DNA of 64,000 nucleotides from Marinococcus luteus_A (GCF_034497705.1 NZ_JAXRUV010000002.1:248001-312000); one strand, 5' to 3'. Numbered from the stretch's first letter, positions 7,970 through 17,919 are shown. The notes: generated by a model from the letters alone, not told the origin. Made by a program: numbers and translations.

Positions 7970-9570
7970 ACACGTCCATGTTCACAGGAACGGGCAGGCT
8001 GTTTTGGGTCATGCTCCGGAAAGAAAGAGTGCGGCTGCCCATTTGGATCGCTTCGATTTCAGTGCTGTTTCTGCTCAGTATTCTGAGCTTTCCGGAAACG
8101 TATCCGACGCAGGAAGACCGGCAGGGAAGGGCTCTGCTTCTGGAAAGTCCGGCGCTCCGGGCGATGGCAGGACCCGGCTATGGGCTTGAAAACTATACGT
8201 TCGGAGCGATGATTACGAATGAGATGTTTTTATACGTGGCGGTCGCTGCTGCGTTTATGAGCATCTTCATGATCGTTCGCAATACAAGAGCAGAAGAGGA
8301 AAGCGGACTATCGGAGCTTGTGAAAGCAGGAGTTGTCGGCCGGGTTAGTATGTCCACAGCTGCTTTTTTGCTGATGGTGCTCGCGAATCTTTTCGTCGCC
8401 ATCATTATTATTGTCGGCATGCCCTATACGATAGAGGGGCTCAGCTGGGCAGGGGCCTTGGTCTTTGGACTCGGGGTCGCCGGCGTCGGGATCATGTTTG
8501 GCGCCATCAGCCTGTTGATGGCTCAGGTGAGCGAAAGCGCCGGAGCGGCATCCGGCATCAGCTCTGCGCTGCTTGGCCTGGCATTTTTATTCCGGGCCGT
8601 CGGCGATGTGGCTGCCGTGGATGTATGGCGGTGGCTGTCTCCGATTGGATGGGGCCAGGCGATGCGCGCCTTTGTGGATGAGCGCTGGTGGCCGCTCGGT
8701 CTGTTTGCCGGGGGTATTATACTACTCGCCGTGGCAGCTATTTATGTAGACTACCGCCGGGATGACGGGGCCGGGGTGCTGAGGGTTCAGGGCGGTAAAG
8801 CCCGGGCCGGCAGCAGTTTGACTCACCTGCTTGGTCTGCAGAGCTTTTTATTTCGATGGGTTTTTCTGAGCTGGGCAGCGGGCGCGGCCCTGTACGGTAT
8901 GGCGATGGGAGCCATCAGTGAAGAAGCTGCGGACTTTTTTGCGGATAATCCAATCGGGGAAGATTTTCTCGTACAGGCCGAAGGAGCCACGCTTGCAGAA
9001 TCGTTATTTGCCACGTATATGGCCTTTCTTGCCATGCTCGCGGCTGGCTATGCGCTGCAGGTGATGACCAAAATGATCCGGGAGGAAAAGAGCGGCCGGG
9101 GAGAGATTTTGCTGGTACAGTCTGTACCGCGTCCGCGGTGGATGCTTGATTATCTCCTGATTTCCTGCGTGGGAAGCTTCATGCTGCTTGTGATCAGCGG
9201 CATCGGCGCCGGAGCGCTTTACGGCTACTACACGGACAGCGTGGAAGGGGCATGGAAGGTGTTTTTCTCTGCCATCGCACAGACGCCGGCTGTCTGGGTG
9301 TTTATTGGGTTGGCGGCTTTATTAATGGGCCTGTGGCCCAGGGCGATGTCGCTCGTCTGGCTTGTGTATACGGCGTTTACCCTGATCGGGCTTATTGGGC
9401 CGCTGCTTCAGCTGCCAGACTGGGTGAGTGACATTTCACCATACGCGCAGATTCCGGGCGTGCCTGCAGAGGAATGGACAGGCTGGTCGACAGTTATTCT
9501 TCTGGCAGTATTTGCCGCTTTTACAGCAATCGGAATGTATACGATTAGAAAAAGAGACTTAATCCTTTAA
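7966..9570 (+). CDS. ABC exporter permease, polyketide-antibiotic exporter type
   Basis: A 534-residue integral membrane protein with two homologous halves of about six hydrophobic helices each (first half to about residue 260, second from about 290), as in the TnrB3/COG3559 exporter permeases. The start overlaps the ATPase stop (ATGA at 7966). A conserved-looking R/E-rich segment (RNTRAEEESGLSELV) follows the second helix in the first half and is echoed by KMIREEKSGRGEILLVQ in the second half, a repeat typical for this family. Together with the ATPase it should form a heterotetramer pumping hydrophobic compounds outward; substrate unknown. Confidence 0.85.
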   Translation: MNTSMFTGTGRLFWVMLRKERVRLPIWIASISVLFLLSILSFPETYPTQEDRQGRALLLESPALRAMAGPGYGLENYTFGAMITNEMFLYVAVAAAFMSIFMIVRNTRAEEESGLSELVKAGVVGRVSMSTAAFLLMVLANLFVAIIIIVGMPYTIEGLSWAGALVFGLGVAGVGIMFGAISLLMAQVSESAGAASGISSALLGLAFLFRAVGDVAAVDVWRWLSPIGWGQAMRAFVDERWWPLGLFAGGIILLAVAAIYVDYRRDDGAGVLRVQGGKARAGSSLTHLLGLQSFLFRWVFLSWAAGAALYGMAMGAISEEAADFFADNPIGEDFLVQAEGATLAESLFATYMAFLAMLAAGYALQVMTKMIREEKSGRGEILLVQSVPRPRWMLDYLLISCVGSFMLLVISGIGAGALYGYYTDSVEGAWKVFFSAIAQTPAVWVFIGLAALLMGLWPRAMSLVWLVYTAFTLIGLIGPLLQLPDWVSDISPYAQIPGVPAEEWTGWSTVILLAVFAAFTAIGMYTIRKRDLIL

Positions 9571-9597
9571 AGTAAGGATAGAAATGGGGAAGCAGCA

Positions 9598-10206
9598 GTG
9601 GCGCACAATAAAAAACGACGAACAACAAGAAAAAAGAAAGATCTGGTCGAAACTGCGCACCGCCTGTTTCTGCAGGAAGGGATAAAAGCGGTCACCATCG
9701 AACAGCTGTGCGCGGAAGCAAGTGCAAGCAAGGCCACATTTTATAAATACTTTACAGACAAAGAAGGCATTTTAAGCGAAATGCTCGACGGCGTGATGCA
9801 GGAGTCCAAAGAAAAAATGGAAGAACTGATCGGGCAAAGCAGAAAGCATGGGATGACCGAAGAAATGCTTTTGAAAATATTTGATATGAAGGAATACGAA
9901 TCATTTTTTCAATCAAGCTTTCTCACAGAATTAATGCAGGATTATCCGCATGTACTGGCCGATTACAGCAGCCGGGGCGAAAAGATAGTCATGCCGGTAT
10001 TCCGGGAGCTGGTGGAGCTGGCAAAGACGCAGGGAATACTCCGGGAAAATATTAATATTGATTTTTTCATGTCGTATGCCATCTCGCTCCGGCAGATGGT
10101 GGCCTTCCGGATTCAGCAGGGGGAGGACGTGCCGGGGGGCATGACGCTTGAAGAATACCAGACGCATTTTTATGATTTGTTTTTGTACGGTATCGTTAAA
10201 AGATAA
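9598..10206 (+). CDS. TetR/AcrR-family regulator of the ABC exporter
   Basis: A 202-residue regulator with an N-terminal basic tail, then the TetR helix-turn-helix: AHRLFLQEGIKAVTIEQLCAEASASKATFYKYFTDK is split here by its TFYKYF recognition region at about residue 55-60. The C-terminal ligand domain is all helical and divergent, as usual. A GTG start at 9598 follows GGGGAAG. It is the third gene of the exporter operon, 27 bases after the permease, so it probably represses its own operon through the inverted repeat upstream of 7070. Confidence 0.88.
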   Translation: MAHNKKRRTTRKKKDLVETAHRLFLQEGIKAVTIEQLCAEASASKATFYKYFTDKEGILSEMLDGVMQESKEKMEELIGQSRKHGMTEEMLLKIFDMKEYESFFQSSFLTELMQDYPHVLADYSSRGEKIVMPVFRELVELAKTQGILRENINIDFFMSYAISLRQMVAFRIQQGEDVPGGMTLEEYQTHFYDLFLYGIVKR

Positions 10207-10210
10207 TCAA

Positions 10211-10237
10211 AAAGGCTGCCGGGGACGGTGGCTTTTT
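10211..10237 (+). terminator. Terminator of the ABC-TetR operon
   Basis: AAGGCTGCC and GGTGGCTT pair (with G-T pairs) around GGGGAC and lead into six T residues. Confidence 0.7.
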
Positions 10238-10298
10238 TGCGGTAGCTGGGATTTCCCCTGGCGGGTGGAGGGCGTTTTCTGCTACAGTAAAAGTTAAA

Positions 10299-10312
10299 TT
10301 AACCAATCGTTT
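10299..10312. promoter_or_regulatory. PucR-box-like site upstream of pucR
   Basis: TTAACCAATCGTTT, read on the minus strand AAACGATTGGTTAA, resembles the Bacillus subtilis PucR box (WWWCNTTGGTTAA) apart from one extra base between the C and TTGGTTAA. It lies about 40 bases before the pucR start, suggesting autoregulation. Confidence 0.5.
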
Positions 10313-10351
10313 CAGAAATGATTGGATATGTATCACAAGGAGGCAGAAACG

Positions 10352-11971
10352 GTGAACATAGGAGAAACGCTGCAGCGCCCGGTTTGGAAAGATGCAACAC
10401 TGCTTGCCGGAAAAGACGGGGACATCCGGGAAATCCGGCAGGTGAACATGATGGATGCGCCGGATATTGTTGATTATCTGCAGGAGGATGATCTGCTGGT
10501 AACGACCGGCTATCATTATAAAGATCGTCCTGAGGAATTGAGTATACTCATCGAGCGGATGGACGCTGTAGGATGTGCCGGCATTGGGCTGAAAATCGGG
10601 CGTTTTCTCCAGGAGGTTCCGGAGAACGTTCTCGAAAAAGCAGACGAGCTGCAGTTTCCTATTATTGCCCTCCCGGAAGATATCGGTCTTGGAGCAATGG
10701 TCAACGATATGCTCAACGACATGCTTTCGGTACGGACAAGAGAGCTGCGCGAAGCGTTAAACATCCACCAGCGGCTGACCGATCATGTAATGCATGGAAA
10801 AGGCCTGACAGCGCTCCTTGAAGAAGTGTGCGACTACATCGGCTTTCCGGTTCTGCTGCTGGATGCCTATGACCGTCCGATCTATGCAGGCGAAGGAATG
10901 GAGAAAGCGCAGGGAGTACTTGAAGCGCACCGTAGGGCAAAACGGGATTTATTTTTAAGCGGCAGTACATACAGCAGCTTCTGCGTGTGGGAAACAGGGC
11001 AGACGTACACATTGTTTCCGGTACGGACGCATGAAACACGCAGCGGGTGTCTCGTAATTGGCGGCGAAATTCTGATTTATGACAACGGGCTCGTGCTGAT
11101 CATCGACCAGGCTGTGAACGTGATCGGATTCGAACGAATGAAGCAGAGTGCCATCGCTCAATATGAACGAAGAGCCCGTGACGAATTTTTTCAAAATTTC
11201 ATTAACGGAGGCTATTCGTCCGATGAAGAAGCGCGAAACCGGGCGGAGGAGATGGGGCTGCCAAATAACCGTAATTACGGCTGCGCCGTCGGTATGCTTG
11301 ACCCCGAGCCCCGCCTTCCGGTCACCTATACCCAGCAGCAGCGGGAAATGGACCACATGTATGAATACATTGAAGGCGAGTTGGACAAATGGCGTTCCCC
11401 GGCCTGGTTTTTTAAAAAAGAGCGGCAGTGTATTATTTTGTGGGAAGCGGAGCAGCTGCATGCAGACGCTGATGAAGATTCAGTGGAAGCCCTGCGGCAG
11501 CTGCAGGAGGGGATTCGCCTGTTTTTTGACCGCTCGATATCCTTTGGCCTCGGAAATGCGGCGAGGACGTTTCTTGACACCCCGGCTTCCTACAAAGAGG
11601 CGGAAAACACCCTTTACAACAGCCAGCTCACCGGTGAGCGCGGCTTCATCCGCTCCTATTATACAAAGGATATCGCCCAGCTTCTCCGGCTGCTGCCCAC
11701 CGAAGAGCTGGCCTCGTTCAGCCACTCAGTCCTGCAGGAACTAACGGAGGGGGGCCAGGAGGACCAGGGGCTTGTGCAGACGTTATCCGTCTACCTGGAG
11801 TCGCACTGCCATGTGGCTGATACGGCAAAACGGCTTTACATTCACCGCAATACGGTGCTCTACCGCCTGGAAAAATGCGAGGAGCGCTTAGGGGTTTCCC
11901 TGAAAAATCCCGAAACGACGATGCGGCTGCGCCTGGCGCTGCGGGTGCAGAACGTCCTTTCCTCGGAATGA
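10352..11971 (+). CDS. pucR: PucR-type transcriptional regulator of purine catabolism
   Basis: A 539-residue regulator with an N-terminal purine catabolism domain (about 1-125, including VNMMDAPDIVDYLQEDDLLVTTGY), a middle region, and a C-terminal helix-turn-helix SHCHVADTAKRLYIHRNTVLYRL. In B. subtilis PucR activates urate and allantoin utilisation genes when nitrogen is limiting and allantoin-type inducers are present. The GTG at 10352 is chosen because AAGGAGG (10337-10343) sits 8 bases before it; the longer frame from a TTG at 10322 lacks a ribosome site. It directly precedes, on the same strand, the urate operon, which it presumably controls. Confidence 0.9.
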   Translation: MNIGETLQRPVWKDATLLAGKDGDIREIRQVNMMDAPDIVDYLQEDDLLVTTGYHYKDRPEELSILIERMDAVGCAGIGLKIGRFLQEVPENVLEKADELQFPIIALPEDIGLGAMVNDMLNDMLSVRTRELREALNIHQRLTDHVMHGKGLTALLEEVCDYIGFPVLLLDAYDRPIYAGEGMEKAQGVLEAHRRAKRDLFLSGSTYSSFCVWETGQTYTLFPVRTHETRSGCLVIGGEILIYDNGLVLIIDQAVNVIGFERMKQSAIAQYERRARDEFFQNFINGGYSSDEEARNRAEEMGLPNNRNYGCAVGMLDPEPRLPVTYTQQQREMDHMYEYIEGELDKWRSPAWFFKKERQCIILWEAEQLHADADEDSVEALRQLQEGIRLFFDRSISFGLGNAARTFLDTPASYKEAENTLYNSQLTGERGFIRSYYTKDIAQLLRLLPTEELASFSHSVLQELTEGGQEDQGLVQTLSVYLESHCHVADTAKRLYIHRNTVLYRLEKCEERLGVSLKNPETTMRLRLALRVQNVLSSE

Positions 11972-12128
11972 TGTAAGATAATCTGCGCAGAGCCCTTCGC
12001 TTTCTTAAGAATTATAGATAAAGTAGCTAAAATATTTTGATAAATTTATATAGAATATCTAATGAAACGAGTCCGGGCCTCCTATAAGATGAATAGTAAG
12101 GTAATAATAAAAGGAGGAACACCTAATC

Positions 12129-13439
12129 ATGGCTAACGGAACCAACGGGCTTCGGACTTTTTCATTGGGACTTCAGCACGTACTTGCAATGTACGCCGGA
12201 GCGATACTCGTTCCGCTTATCGTAGGACGCGCGCTGGAGCTTTCAGCAGAACAGCTGGCATACTTAGTGGCAATTGACCTGCTTTCCTGCGGTGTGGCAA
12301 CTCTGCTGCAGCTGTGGAGAGGAAAACATATCGGCATCGGACTACCTGTCATGCTTGGGGTATCATTTGTAGCAGTGACACCGATGATCAGTATTGGCAC
12401 CAATTACGGCATAACAGCTATTTACGGTTCGATTCTTGTGGCGGGACTGTTTGTTGTTATCTTTGCCAGATTTTTTGGAAAATTACAAAAGCTGTTCCCG
12501 CCGATTGTGCGAGGCACTGTCGTAACGATTATCGGGCTGTCGCTTATTCCTACTGGTATTAAAAACATGGCCGGCGGAGAAGGAAGCGAAAATTTCGGTT
12601 CTCTTTTCAATCTGCTTTTATCTGTCGGCGTACTTGCCGTAATAATCCTTCTATTCCGGATGTTCACCGGGTTTATGAGGTCGCTCGCTGTTCTGATCGG
12701 TATTGCCGGCGGCACGATAGCCGCAGCAGTGATGGGACAGGTCTCCTTCGGAGAAGTGATGGAAGCCTCGTGGTTCCAGTTTCCACAGCCGCTGTACTTC
12801 GGCATGCCAACATTTGAAATTGGGCCGATTATCACGATGGTTATCGTGTGCAGTGTGATCGTCGTTGAAACGACAGGGGCCTACTACGCAGTTGCCCGTA
12901 TTACGGATCGTGAACTAAACGAAGACGATCTGGTCCGAGGCTACCGTTCCGAAGGGCTCGCAGTCATTATCGGCGGCTTGTTCAACGCTTTTCCCTACAG
13001 TACATTTGCCCAGAATGTAGGTCTGCTCGAGCTGTCAAAGGTAAAAACGAGAAACGTTATTTTCTCTGCAGCTATGACCCTGATCGTCCTGGGACTGATT
13101 CCAAAGGTTGCTGCCCTGGTGGTCATAATTCCAACGCCGGTGCTTGGCGGAGCGACTGTCGTCATGTTTGGAATGGTCGTCGTGGCGGGTCTGCAGATGC
13201 TTCGCGAGGTCGATTTTAATGAACAGTCGAACCAGCTGGTGGTGGCCTGCTCCGTATCTCTTGCGCTGGGCGCCACAGTAGTGCCCGAGCTGTTTTCAAG
13301 CCTTCCGGAAGGGCTTGCCATCATCTTCGGAGACGGTATTATCACTGGTAGTTTAGCCGCAATTTTCATCAATCTCCTATTTAACACACGGTGGAAGGGG
13401 GAACATGTATATAATGGAGAAAAACAAAGCAAAGCTTGA
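12129..13439 (+). CDS. NCS2-family purine permease, probably for urate
   Basis: A 436-residue membrane protein with about 14 hydrophobic segments and the NCS2 landmarks LGLQHVLAMYAGAILVPLIVG at the start (given here in part as GLQHVLAMYAGAILVPLI), GIGLPVMLGVSF, and the AFPYSTFAQNVGL stretch after helix 9. These match the xanthine/uric acid branch (PucJ, PucK, PbuX). Because it opens the operon of urate-degrading enzymes, urate is the likely substrate, taken up with a proton or sodium ion. Upstream, AAGGAGG precedes ATG 12129; the 157-base gap to pucR is AT-rich without a recognised riboswitch. Confidence 0.9.
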   Translation: MANGTNGLRTFSLGLQHVLAMYAGAILVPLIVGRALELSAEQLAYLVAIDLLSCGVATLLQLWRGKHIGIGLPVMLGVSFVAVTPMISIGTNYGITAIYGSILVAGLFVVIFARFFGKLQKLFPPIVRGTVVTIIGLSLIPTGIKNMAGGEGSENFGSLFNLLLSVGVLAVIILLFRMFTGFMRSLAVLIGIAGGTIAAAVMGQVSFGEVMEASWFQFPQPLYFGMPTFEIGPIITMVIVCSVIVVETTGAYYAVARITDRELNEDDLVRGYRSEGLAVIIGGLFNAFPYSTFAQNVGLLELSKVKTRNVIFSAAMTLIVLGLIPKVAALVVIIPTPVLGGATVVMFGMVVVAGLQMLREVDFNEQSNQLVVACSVSLALGATVVPELFSSLPEGLAIIFGDGIITGSLAAIFINLLFNTRWKGEHVYNGEKQSKA

Positions 13440-13453
13440 AGGAGGAGTAGTGC

Positions 13454-15031
13454 ATGCTGACTATTGAACAAGTAAACCAATTATCCCGCCGGGAATTTAT
13501 CGACACTTTCGGAGGGGTGTATGAAAATTCTCCGTGGGTGGCAGAGGCAGTTGAACCGGTGAGGCCGATGGAATCTGTTGAAGATCTGCATCAGCGGATG
13601 GCAGGCGTAGTTATGACATCCGGGGAAGAGAACCGGCGCGCGTTGATCCAGGCGCATCCTTCTCTCGGGGAAAAGAAGCCGATGAGCGGGGCATCCACTG
13701 CCGAACAGGAAAGTGCTGGTTTAACGGAGATGGAAGAAGAGCAGCAGGAAGAGCTGCGTATTTGGAACGAGCGTTACCAGGACAAATTTGGCATGCCGTT
13801 TATTATGGCGGTAAGAGGAAAGACGGCAGAGGATATTTTACAGGCAGTACAAACACGTATGGACCATACCCAGGAGGAGGAAGAGCGCCAGGCTCTCCGG
13901 GAAATTCACCGCATAGCTTTTCTGCGGCTTGAGGCCATCATTGAAGAGGAGCAGCCGGAAACGGGGGCTGCATCAAACGAAAGTGTGGAAACAGACAATA
14001 GTGCCGCAGGCGGAGAGCATGAAGCTTCTGCAGCACTCGCGGCAGAGCCGGCCCGCATGTCCCAGACAGTGACAAGGACAAGCAGTAAAAAACGGAGAAC
14101 AATGAGCTATGGCAAAGGCGATGTGTTTGCCTACCGAACCTTTTCCATTCCATTTACAGATATTACGCCAATACCGGAGTCTCCGTACGAGGGCACCAAT
14201 AATACGATCTTTGGTTTGAATGTGTCCGTTAATATTACCGGGGAAGCCTTTCTGCCGAGCTTCACCGAAGGCGACAACAGTATGGTGGTGGCAACAGACT
14301 CCATGAAAAACTTTATCCAGCGCCATCTGGGAAGCTATGAAGGTGCGACGGTGGAAGGGTTCCTTGCTTATGTCGGGGAAGCGTTTCTCGAAAAATATGA
14401 TCATGTTGAAACCGCGGAAGTATACGCTGATCATCTTCCTTTTGAAAAAGTGAATGTAGACGATACAGGATACAAAAGCGGTGTAGTTTTTAAAAAATCT
14501 CATAACGAAAAACCTGCAGCGATGGTAAAAGTAGGACGGACTTCATACGGGGCTCCGCAAATTATTGAGCAGGAGAGCTACGTAAAGGACGTCCAGCTCG
14601 TGAAGGTAGTGGACAATTCATTTGTCGGCTTTATCCGGGATGAATACACGACGCTGCCGGAGGACTCCAACCGCCCGTTGTTTATTTATTTAAATATCGG
14701 CTGGACATATGAAACGCCACATACTGCCTTCGGACAGGGCGGGGAAGGCTACGTAGCTGCTGAGCAGGTGAAGGATATTGCAGCTGCCGTTTTCCATGAA
14801 ACACAGACGGCCTCGATTCAACAGCTGATCTATTATATCGGCCGCCGGGTGCTTGAGCGGTTCCCGCAGCTTCAGGAAGTCTCGTTCGAGTCGCAGAACC
14901 ATACGTGGGATACTGTTGTCGAAGATATTCCGGGAAGCGACGGCAAAGTATACACAGAGCCGCGCCGTCCATACGGCTTCCAGCGCTTTGCGGTACACCG
15001 CGAAGATCTGGATCCTGAAGGAGAAGTATAA
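13454..15031 (+). CDS. pucL: Bifunctional OHCU decarboxylase-uricase PucL
   Basis: A fusion of two enzymes of urate breakdown. Residues about 1-165 are 2-oxo-4-hydroxy-4-carboxy-5-ureidoimidazoline decarboxylase, with the catalytic histidine in QAHPSLG and glutamate in EQESAGL. Residues about 215-525 are uricase, which oxidises urate to 5-hydroxyisourate without cofactor; TDITPIPESPYEGTNNTIFG and FVGFIRDEYTTLPE mark it. A glutamate/serine-rich linker joins them. The order matches B. subtilis PucL. The fusion brackets the middle enzyme PucM, which follows immediately (its ATG abuts the pucL stop), so the three steps urate to allantoin are encoded by two adjoining genes. Confidence 0.95.
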   Translation: MLTIEQVNQLSRREFIDTFGGVYENSPWVAEAVEPVRPMESVEDLHQRMAGVVMTSGEENRRALIQAHPSLGEKKPMSGASTAEQESAGLTEMEEEQQEELRIWNERYQDKFGMPFIMAVRGKTAEDILQAVQTRMDHTQEEEERQALREIHRIAFLRLEAIIEEEQPETGAASNESVETDNSAAGGEHEASAALAAEPARMSQTVTRTSSKKRRTMSYGKGDVFAYRTFSIPFTDITPIPESPYEGTNNTIFGLNVSVNITGEAFLPSFTEGDNSMVVATDSMKNFIQRHLGSYEGATVEGFLAYVGEAFLEKYDHVETAEVYADHLPFEKVNVDDTGYKSGVVFKKSHNEKPAAMVKVGRTSYGAPQIIEQESYVKDVQLVKVVDNSFVGFIRDEYTTLPEDSNRPLFIYLNIGWTYETPHTAFGQGGEGYVAAEQVKDIAAAVFHETQTASIQQLIYYIGRRVLERFPQLQEVSFESQNHTWDTVVEDIPGSDGKVYTEPRRPYGFQRFAVHREDLDPEGEV

Positions 15032-15382
15032 ATGGGACTCACAACACATGTGCTTGATCTGGCTTCCGGCCATCCAGGCGAAGGTATAGCTTTAACGCTG
15101 TACCGTCTGGATGGCAGCCGGAAAATTAAAGAATCAGAACGGGTCACCAATGCAGATGGACGGGTGGATGAACCGCTGCTGCAGGCAGATGATATTCAAA
15201 CAGCTGCGTACGAGGTGGAATTTCAAACAGGGGAGTATCTCCGGCAGAAGGGATGGACAAAGGAGGAACCGCATTTTCTAGAAACGGTGGCCCTCCGCGT
15301 CACGCTTTCGGCGGAAGAAACGTCCTATCACCTTCCGCTGCTGTTATCCCCCTACGGCTATCAAACGTACCGGGGAAGCTGA
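15032..15382 (+). CDS. pucM: 5-hydroxyisourate hydrolase
   Basis: A 116-residue transthyretin-like protein. The N-terminal LTTHVLDLASGHPG carries the active-site histidine, and the C-terminus ends in the family signature YRGS (SPYGYQTYRGS). It hydrolyses 5-hydroxyisourate, the uricase product, to OHCU, which the N-terminal domain of PucL then decarboxylates to S-allantoin. The start codon abuts the pucL stop and the ribosome site AAGGAG lies inside pucL, so translation is coupled. Confidence 0.95.
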   Translation: MGLTTHVLDLASGHPGEGIALTLYRLDGSRKIKESERVTNADGRVDEPLLQADDIQTAAYEVEFQTGEYLRQKGWTKEEPHFLETVALRVTLSAEETSYHLPLLLSPYGYQTYRGS

Positions 15383-15409
15383 TTAAAAGCCAGGCAAAGG
15401 AGGGACCGT

Positions 15410-16651
15410 ATGGCTGTTCATTCTTCAAACATAATTCAGGACCAAATCGATCAGCTGCTGGAGTGGCTTGCCGGCTTTGGAAAAACAGAAGACGGCGGTG
15501 TGACGAGGCTTTTATATGATAAATCGTGGCAGCAGGCGCAGGAAGCAATAAAGGAGAAAATGGGGGCAATGGGTCTTGAAGCCCGGTATGATGCCGTCGG
15601 AAATGTATTCGGACGCTTTGAAGGGACAGAAAAAACGGACAAGGTCGTTATGACAGGCTCTCACATTGACTCTGTCGTAAATGGCGGTATATATGACGGT
15701 GCTTATGGAGTGGCTGCTGCAATGCTTGCCGTAGAAAGGCTGAAGCAGACTTACGGGCGGCCGAAGCAGAGCATTGAAATCGTATCATTCTGTGAGGAAG
15801 AGGGAAGTCGTTTTCCGGTCACGTTCTGGGGCTCGGGCCATATTACCGGAAGGCTGTCAGAGGGTGAAACAGAGACCCTGAAGGATACAGACGGTATCTC
15901 TATCGGCCAGGCGATGCGGGCATGCGAATTTGAAGCTGCGGCATCGCTTCCGCTCAAGCGTGATGACATTGACTCCTTCATCGAGCTTCATGTGGAGCAG
16001 GGAGGCACATTGAAAAAGACGAATGCTTCTGTTGGTGTGGTGTCAGATATTGTCGGACAGCGCAGATATCACATTACCGTGGAGGGAGAAAGCAATCACG
16101 CCGGAACCACTCCCATGCCTGAACGCAAGGATGCGGTGGTGTTATCCAGTGAGCTGATTACAAATATCACCGCGATGGCCAGGCGGAAGGACGAAAGCAT
16201 GGTGGCCACAGTGGGCAAAATGGAAATTACGCCAAACGTACCGAACGTGATCGCGTCTAAGGTCGTTTTCAGCCTGGATGTCCGTCATCACAGCAAAGCG
16301 CTGCTCGAAGAATTCGAGCAGGAGCTCGAAAATCTGTACGCTGCGCAGGCTGCACAGTGCGACATGAGCGTTTCTTCAAATTGCTGGATGGAGGTAGAGC
16401 CGGTGCCAATGAGCAGAGATGTATATGAAACGATGCACAAAGCTGCTGAAAGCCTGCATATTTCATCGCAGCTGATGATCAGCGGAGCCGGGCACGACGC
16501 CCAGGTCATGGGCAGCTATTATCCGACTGCACTGTTGTTTGTGCCAAGCGAAGCCGGTGTGAGCCATTCCCCGAAGGAATACACCAAGTCCAGCGACTTG
16601 GAACAGGGAGTCAAAGTGCTTGAAGAAACACTGTTTCGTTTAGCGTATTAG
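15410..16651 (+). CDS. pucF: Allantoate amidohydrolase (M20 family)
   Basis: A 413-residue zinc amidohydrolase of the M20/hydantoinase-carbamoylase group. Metal-site motifs are TGSHIDSVVNGGIYDGAYG, CEEEGSRFPVTFWGSG and the distal GAGHDAQ; HVEQGG and ESNHAGTTPM are diagnostic of allantoate and ureido-acid hydrolases. Context assigns it to allantoate, which it would convert to S-ureidoglycine plus ammonia and carbon dioxide. AAAGGAGGG precedes ATG 15410. Alternatives in the same family (N-carbamoyl-L-amino acid hydrolase) are unlikely inside this operon. Confidence 0.9.
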   Translation: MAVHSSNIIQDQIDQLLEWLAGFGKTEDGGVTRLLYDKSWQQAQEAIKEKMGAMGLEARYDAVGNVFGRFEGTEKTDKVVMTGSHIDSVVNGGIYDGAYGVAAAMLAVERLKQTYGRPKQSIEIVSFCEEEGSRFPVTFWGSGHITGRLSEGETETLKDTDGISIGQAMRACEFEAAASLPLKRDDIDSFIELHVEQGGTLKKTNASVGVVSDIVGQRRYHITVEGESNHAGTTPMPERKDAVVLSSELITNITAMARRKDESMVATVGKMEITPNVPNVIASKVVFSLDVRHHSKALLEEFEQELENLYAAQAAQCDMSVSSNCWMEVEPVPMSRDVYETMHKAAESLHISSQLMISGAGHDAQVMGSYYPTALLFVPSEAGVSHSPKEYTKSSDLEQGVKVLEETLFRLAY

Positions 16652-16665
16652 AAAGGAGAGTAAAT

Positions 16666-17919
16666 ATGGGCTATCATCAGGAAATCCAGCCGCCGCTCCG
16701 CACGATCATGACACCGGGCCCGGTGGAGGCGGATCCCCGGGTGCTCCGTGCCATGAGCACGCCGGTAGTCGGACAGTTTGATCCGGCCTTTACGAGTATT
16801 ATGAATGAAACGATGGAGCTTCTTCGCCACATCTTTCAAACTGAAAATGAATGGGCCTTTCCGGTGGACGGGACCTCCCGTTCAGGTATTGAAGCAGTGC
16901 TTGCGAGTACGATTCACCCGGGGGACCGGGTGCTCGTGCCTATTTACGGTCGGTTCGGGTATCTTTTAACCGAGATCGCCGAACGGTACGGCGCAGAGAT
17001 CCACACGCTAGAAAAGGAATGGGGGACGGTCTTTTCCCCGGAAGAAGTCATCGAGGAAATGGACCGTGTGAAGCCGGATATTGTTGCGATGGTGCACGGC
17101 GAAACGTCGACCGGCTGCATTCAGCCGCTTAAAGAAATCGGGCACGCCTGCCGGGCACGCGGGATCTACATTGTAGTGGATGCGGTGGCGACGATCGGCG
17201 GCGTGCCGGTCAAAACAGATGAATGGTGTCTTGATGCGGTCATCGGCGGGACGCAGAAATGCTTCAGCGTCCCCTCCGGGATGGCACCGCTTACGTACAA
17301 TGAGCGCCTCGAGCGCCGCTTTCAGGATCGGAAAAAAGTGGAGCGGGGAATTACGACTGAAGCAGACAAGCAGCCGGAGGCACCGATGATCCGGAGTAAT
17401 TACTTTGATCTCAGCCAGCTGCAGGACTACTGGGGTCCACGCCGCTTGAATCATCATACCGAAGCGACGTCGATGGTTTATGCGCTTCATGAAGGTTCGA
17501 GACTGATCGTCAACGAAGGGCTTGAAGCCCGTTTTGCCCGGCACCGCTACCATGAGGAAGCGCTGACATCCGGTTTAAAGGCAATGGGCCTGTCGCTGTT
17601 TGTTGAAGGCGAACCGAAGCTGCCGGTTGTCACCTGCATTAACGTCCCAGAGGGCATTGACGCAGATGAGGTCCGCAAAATGCTGCTTGAACAGTTCGGG
17701 ATTGAAATCGCGTCCTCTTTCGGACCACTGCACGGCAAAATCTGGCGCATCGGTTCCATGGGCTACAGCTGCCGGAAGGAAAATGTGCTGGCCGTGCTCG
17801 GAGCGCTGGAATCAGTGCTTTTATACGCCGGGGCCCAGGTGAATCCCGGAACTGCCCAGCAGGCAGCCCTGTCCTTTTATATGCAGGAAAAAGATACAAA
17901 AGCCACGGCTGAAGTATAG
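16666..17919 (+). CDS. pucG: S-ureidoglycine-glyoxylate aminotransferase
   Basis: A 417-residue class V aminotransferase. TPGPVEADPRVLRAM opens the fold and the pyridoxal-phosphate lysine lies in GGTQKCFSVPSG (about residue 200). PucG transfers the amino group of ureidoglycine to an acceptor such as glyoxylate, giving oxalurate and glycine. The GAAAGGAG site before 16666 and 14-base spacing from pucF put it in the same transcript. Annotated in many genomes as alanine-glyoxylate aminotransferase; the operon makes the ureidoglycine role more likely. Confidence 0.9.
   Translation: MGYHQEIQPPLRTIMTPGPVEADPRVLRAMSTPVVGQFDPAFTSIMNETMELLRHIFQTENEWAFPVDGTSRSGIEAVLASTIHPGDRVLVPIYGRFGYLLTEIAERYGAEIHTLEKEWGTVFSPEEVIEEMDRVKPDIVAMVHGETSTGCIQPLKEIGHACRARGIYIVVDAVATIGGVPVKTDEWCLDAVIGGTQKCFSVPSGMAPLTYNERLERRFQDRKKVERGITTEADKQPEAPMIRSNYFDLSQLQDYWGPRRLNHHTEATSMVYALHEGSRLIVNEGLEARFARHRYHEEALTSGLKAMGLSLFVEGEPKLPVVTCINVPEGIDADEVRKMLLEQFGIEIASSFGPLHGKIWRIGSMGYSCRKENVLAVLGALESVLLYAGAQVNPGTAQQAALSFYMQEKDTKATAEV

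Noticed and set aside
11972..12128. Possible purine or xanthine riboswitch before the urate permease
   Set aside because: No conserved purine-riboswitch core or matched stems could be identified; only an AT-rich leader is visible.
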